64,000 nt of DNA. It comes from an uncultured Bacteroidota bacterium (lineage in GTDB: Bacteria > Bacteroidota > Bacteroidia > Chitinophagales > Chitinophagaceae). Within the stretch, counting starts at the first letter, position 1. The number at the start of each line of letters is the position of its first letter. The notes under the pieces were generated by a model. The model was not told the origin of the DNA, did not search any database, and saw only the letters and a list, made by a program, of their open reading frames with translations. Below, in pieces: positions 61,448-64,000 of this stretch. The translations under genes were made by a program, and so were the position numbers. Where the stretch lies: the NCBI GenBank assembly GCA_903824665.1, contig CAIJXT010000025.1:212495-276494 (forward strand). Reading direction: 5' to 3'.

Positions 61448-63424
61448 TTATTTTACCCCATCTATCTGGTCTACCACTTCCTGTACCTGCTCCAGTGCAT
61501 TTTGCACTCCCTTTCGCTGTTTTTCATTTTCCTTCAGGTCAAAGGCCTTTTTATTGTTTATACTGCTCGCCTCCAGATTCTGGCGGCTTTTTTCCGCCCG
61601 TTCCATATAGCCTACTATTTCTATTTGCCGCTTGCTTATCTTATTCAGCATACCAAACAGCTTTTTGTTGCCCTGCAGGTAGTTGGCATAGTCCGCTATA
61701 TCTGTAGCTGCACTGTCTATTGCCTCCAGATAGTTACCAGCTGTCAGCGCGTATTCGGCATCAATAGTGGTATCTGTGTTGTTCCATTTCCTGTATTGCT
61801 CCAGGCTGCGAATATTCGCTTTATGCAGCTCAAAGCCAGCCGCATGTGTCTTTTGCAGGCGCTCATACTGCGTCGCAACAGTATCAAATGCAGCAAAGTA
61901 ATATTTCAGCAGGGTGTCTGTTTTGTAATACTTCTGGCGGGTAAACAGTTTATTCCATTTTTTTACCTCATCATCATAGCTGTCGTGCATATTCATGTGC
62001 GCATTAGCTTCCATGCGCAGCATAGAGTCTTCAGCAGTCAGTGCCTTTACCAGCGTATCCAGCATCAGGGCACTTGCCATAATTACAGCCCTTGCATCTT
62101 TTTCTTGTCCTGCCGCTGTGCGCTGCAGGACTGCTATACGGGTATTGCGCGCATCCACCGAATCCTTTATTGCCTCCAGCTCAGGTGCGCCTTCTTTCTT
62201 TTTCACTTTCGATGTTTCTATATTGCCTATTTTCCTGGGGCTCACACCATTCTTTTTCCGCTGCACATCGCCTAGCTTTTTCCTTGCCCTTTTATACTTG
62301 CTGTCTGCCGACCTGATCCGCTTGTTCGATTCCGCTATCAGTCGTTTATCATCTGTTTTGATCTGTCTTATGTATTGTTTGGCCTCCATACCCTTCGCCT
62401 TATTCTTCATCTTCAGCTTGTTGTATTCCTCCGGAAATGCCTTTTTCTGATCCTTTATATAGTCCAGCGACTTCCTCAGGTCGTTGGTTGCATCCTTCAG
62501 CATAATATCGCCATTGCTTACGGTCGAGTCTGTATAGGCTTTTTCTACTATCGATACTGCCCTGTATGTGTTTTTCAGTGCCATTACCACCGGAAACCGA
62601 TAGTTGTAGCCATACGCCCGGTCGGCATACTCAAACAGTTTTTGCTTCTCGTCCAGCTTAGCTATTTTATCCAGCCGTGGGTCATTCTGCTTCGGCTTGC
62701 TATACAGTTCGTTAAACTTGCGTATGGCACTATCGCCGGCCTCAAACACTGCAATAGACATAATTGTGTCTGTAAGCTGCCACAAAGGGTCGGCCGGCAA
62801 ATGTTTCAGCCTGAAAGTCTCTGGATCCTGCAAAAAATATTGCGGGTCATACCTGTAGCGGAATTTCAGACTCTTGGCATGCATCTTACTCTTTTTGAAC
62901 ACCTTCTGCAGTATCACCCGCCACCAGCTCTGCGACTGATACAGATACCCTGCGCCCCAGGTAGCATCCACAAGCTGCCATTGTCCGTTTATCCTTACTG
63001 CACTCCATTGGTGCCGCGGTATGTATACTTCATCTCCGTTGTCCGTTATCCAATCTTTGGCATAGCCATCTACGGTCACAGCCTGCATCCCCGCATCGCG
63101 ACACAGTTCAGTAAATAGCATCGAGTAGCCGTCAGCCACTGCCTTTCGGTTTTTCAGTGTTTGCCCTACCTTATCATCCACGTGTTTCGGATACTTGCGC
63201 AGCGCCTTCACATCATACGCTATGTTGTGGGTCACCCAGTTATATATCGCATTAGCCTTGGCTTTTTCACCCTGTGCGTCAAAACATATATCGGCAGCTA
63301 CTGCCACATGGTCTGTACCATACTTACCACTGGCGCTCAGCCCTATAACAGTATCCACCTGCGCCCGGCAACAGGTAGCAGCAATCAGCAATAAACAAGA
63401 TAGTAGAAGTAAATTTTTCGGCAT
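61448..63424 (-). CDS. transglutaminase-like protein lacking the catalytic Cys, with long coiled-coil C-terminus
   Basis: 658 residues with a signal peptide (ends CRAQ). The transglutaminase core (about 35-160) has IYNWVTHNIAYDV, then KAVADGYSMLFTELCRDAG where the usual V-C-x-G-Y nucleophile is Ala97 (GCT). The His138 and Asp153 positions (RHQWSAVRINGQWQLVDATWG) are kept. From about 330 to the end the protein is a charged helical coiled coil (many K/R/E/Q). It is probably a non-enzymatic periplasmic binding protein. The gene is co-directional with the GT-C gene downstream. Confidence 0.85.
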   Translation of the reverse strand: MPKNLLLLSCLLLIAATCCRAQVDTVIGLSASGKYGTDHVAVAADICFDAQGEKAKANAIYNWVTHNIAYDVKALRKYPKHVDDKVGQTLKNRKAVADGYSMLFTELCRDAGMQAVTVDGYAKDWITDNGDEVYIPRHQWSAVRINGQWQLVDATWGAGYLYQSQSWWRVILQKVFKKSKMHAKSLKFRYRYDPQYFLQDPETFRLKHLPADPLWQLTDTIMSIAVFEAGDSAIRKFNELYSKPKQNDPRLDKIAKLDEKQKLFEYADRAYGYNYRFPVVMALKNTYRAVSIVEKAYTDSTVSNGDIMLKDATNDLRKSLDYIKDQKKAFPEEYNKLKMKNKAKGMEAKQYIRQIKTDDKRLIAESNKRIRSADSKYKRARKKLGDVQRKKNGVSPRKIGNIETSKVKKKEGAPELEAIKDSVDARNTRIAVLQRTAAGQEKDARAVIMASALMLDTLVKALTAEDSMLRMEANAHMNMHDSYDDEVKKWNKLFTRQKYYKTDTLLKYYFAAFDTVATQYERLQKTHAAGFELHKANIRSLEQYRKWNNTDTTIDAEYALTAGNYLEAIDSAATDIADYANYLQGNKKLFGMLNKISKRQIEIVGYMERAEKSRQNLEASSINNKKAFDLKENEKQRKGVQNALEQVQEVVDQIDGVK

Positions 63425-63726
63425 GCAGGCAGGTGTGGGTTATAAATAAAACTGTTAAAAATAATCTTTTCTATGAAAATGCCCAGTGCTAAATCAGTTA
63501 TCGTTTTACCATCCTTTTACCTTGCCAACAAATCATTCCTAACCACTCACTATTGTGGCAAAGACAGATATGCAATACCCCACCACAAACCACCTCAATT
63601 CGCCATCCTAAAACAACCCACATTCCTTTATGCACTACCCTTATATATAAATGCTATCCCGTCTGTCTGCTTGCCTGTTGTTCAAAGCACCATAAAACAA
63701 TGCGCATTCGATTGCTCCCGCTCCCC
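63425..63726. other. intergenic region, nothing recognised
   Basis: About 300 bp between the transglutaminase-like gene and the terminator of the T9SS cargo gene. The plus strand is C/A-rich with several open frames but none with coding character, and no repeat is seen. Confidence 0.4.
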
Positions 63727-63760
63727 CAAAAAACATCAGGCCCGGAACAAGTCCGGGCCC
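63727..63760 (-). terminator. rho-independent terminator of the T9SS cargo gene
   Basis: GGCCCGGA (63739-63746), loop ACAAG, TCCGGGCC (63752-63759). The plus-strand AAAAAA at 63728-63733 gives the U tract on the minus strand. Confidence 0.75.
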
Positions 63761-63786
63761 GATTACTGTAATGTATTATTAACCGA

Positions 63787-64000
63787 CTATCTGCTCACCG
63801 TCACATGCAGCACCTTCGTACGGTCGCCGCTCGTCACACTGATCAGGTACATGCCGTTGCTCACCGCATTGTCCAGCACGATCCGCTCATCTATGCTGCC
63901 CCTGTGCGACCGTACCGTGTTCCGGTAGATCACCTGGCCCAGCATATTCGTGATCTCCAGATGCGCATCTTCACTACCGGTTGTGCCCAGAGTGCCCTGC
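63787..64000 (-). CDS. T9SS type A C-terminal sorting domain of a secreted protein (partial)
   Basis: An open minus-strand frame runs in from the right edge and ends with TAG at 63787-63789. The last 70 residues include ITNMLGQVIYRN, then IDERIVLDNAVSNGMYLISV and a final KVLHVTVSR. This is the standard type IX secretion sorting domain: L-G-x-x-[IV]-Y, then N-G-x-Y-L-[IV], then K-[VL]-x-[VI]. The protein is therefore exported across the outer membrane and anchored or released by the T9SS. The passenger domain lies outside the window. By my count 54 of 70 codons end in G or C, well above the neighbouring genes. Confidence 0.85.
   Translation of the reverse strand, partial: QGTLGTTGSEDAHLEITNMLGQVIYRNTVRSHRGSIDERIVLDNAVSNGMYLISVTSGDRTKVLHVTVSR

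Noticed and set aside
61316..62275. 319-residue plus-strand hydrophobic open frame
   Set aside because: It is antisense to the coiled-coil part of the transglutaminase-like gene; the Cys/Phe-rich translation reflects the reverse complement of Lys/Glu codons.

Overview
The window is from a member of the Bacteroidota, most likely a Chitinophagaceae-like relative (inferred from gene content, not from a database match). Markers include a RpoD starting [15 protein letters not shown], an ECF sigma/FecR pair with DUF4974, BatD/BatE, LptE-TPR-SecG, leucine dehydrogenase, a type IX secretion C-terminal sorting domain at the right edge, and promoters of the Bacteroidota type (TTTG, about 19-20 nt, TAnnTTTG). 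No rRNA, tRNA, CRISPR array, prophage or insertion sequence was recognised.

Layout. 0-7 kb: SlyD-like isomerase, NamZ-type muramidase, two small exported proteins (one very rich in His and Cys) and an M1 metallopeptidase with a barrel-like C-terminus. 6.7-13 kb: batE-batD, a DUF5723 protein, a thioesterase and cinA. 12.9-16.4 kb: ECF sigma, FecR anti-sigma and an STN-domain protein with about twelve 15-residue surface repeats. 16.7-22.5 kb: DsbA/FrnE, a GT-C membrane protein, dinB, atpC and atpD. 22.8-27.4 kb is an accessory, decaying patch: two GNAT copies (one truncated, one frameshifted), an intact OmpA-like gene plus a remnant of a second, a TonB-like protein, a lipoprotein and a fragment of an HI0074-type protein that has no long ORF. 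27.5-33.8 kb: DUF2461, a BaiN/HI0933 flavoprotein, DUF4286, HU, leucine dehydrogenase, a HipA-like kinase with its DUF3037 partner, and an unknown envelope protein. 33.9-36 kb: lptE, a TPR protein and secG in one operon.

36-49 kb: a Sel1-repeat protein, an EEP-family phosphatase/nuclease, a VOC protein, an aminotransferase, two PagL-like lipid A deacylase paralogues flanking a TMTC-like TPR membrane protein and the tyrosine catabolic pair hmgA-hpd, and a second GT-C protein. 49-58 kb: PAP2 phosphatase and LptF/G (LPS export and lipid recycling), a START-like protein, rpoD, a TPR-TM-adenylate cyclase, holA, DUF1835 and an unknown exported protein. 58.5-64 kb, all on the minus strand: a PEGA-repeat protein, a third GT-C-like protein, a transglutaminase-like protein lacking its nucleophilic Cys, and the 3' end of a T9SS cargo gene.

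Themes are envelope biogenesis (LPS export, lipid A editing, peptidoglycan recycling, surface proteins) and housekeeping replication, transcription and energy genes. The least explained structures are two 7-bp-period repeat arrays lying at the 3' ends of atpD and the aminotransferase gene, the solenoid-repeat STN protein, and a recurring pattern of -7 promoter elements placed only a few bases upstream of start codons.
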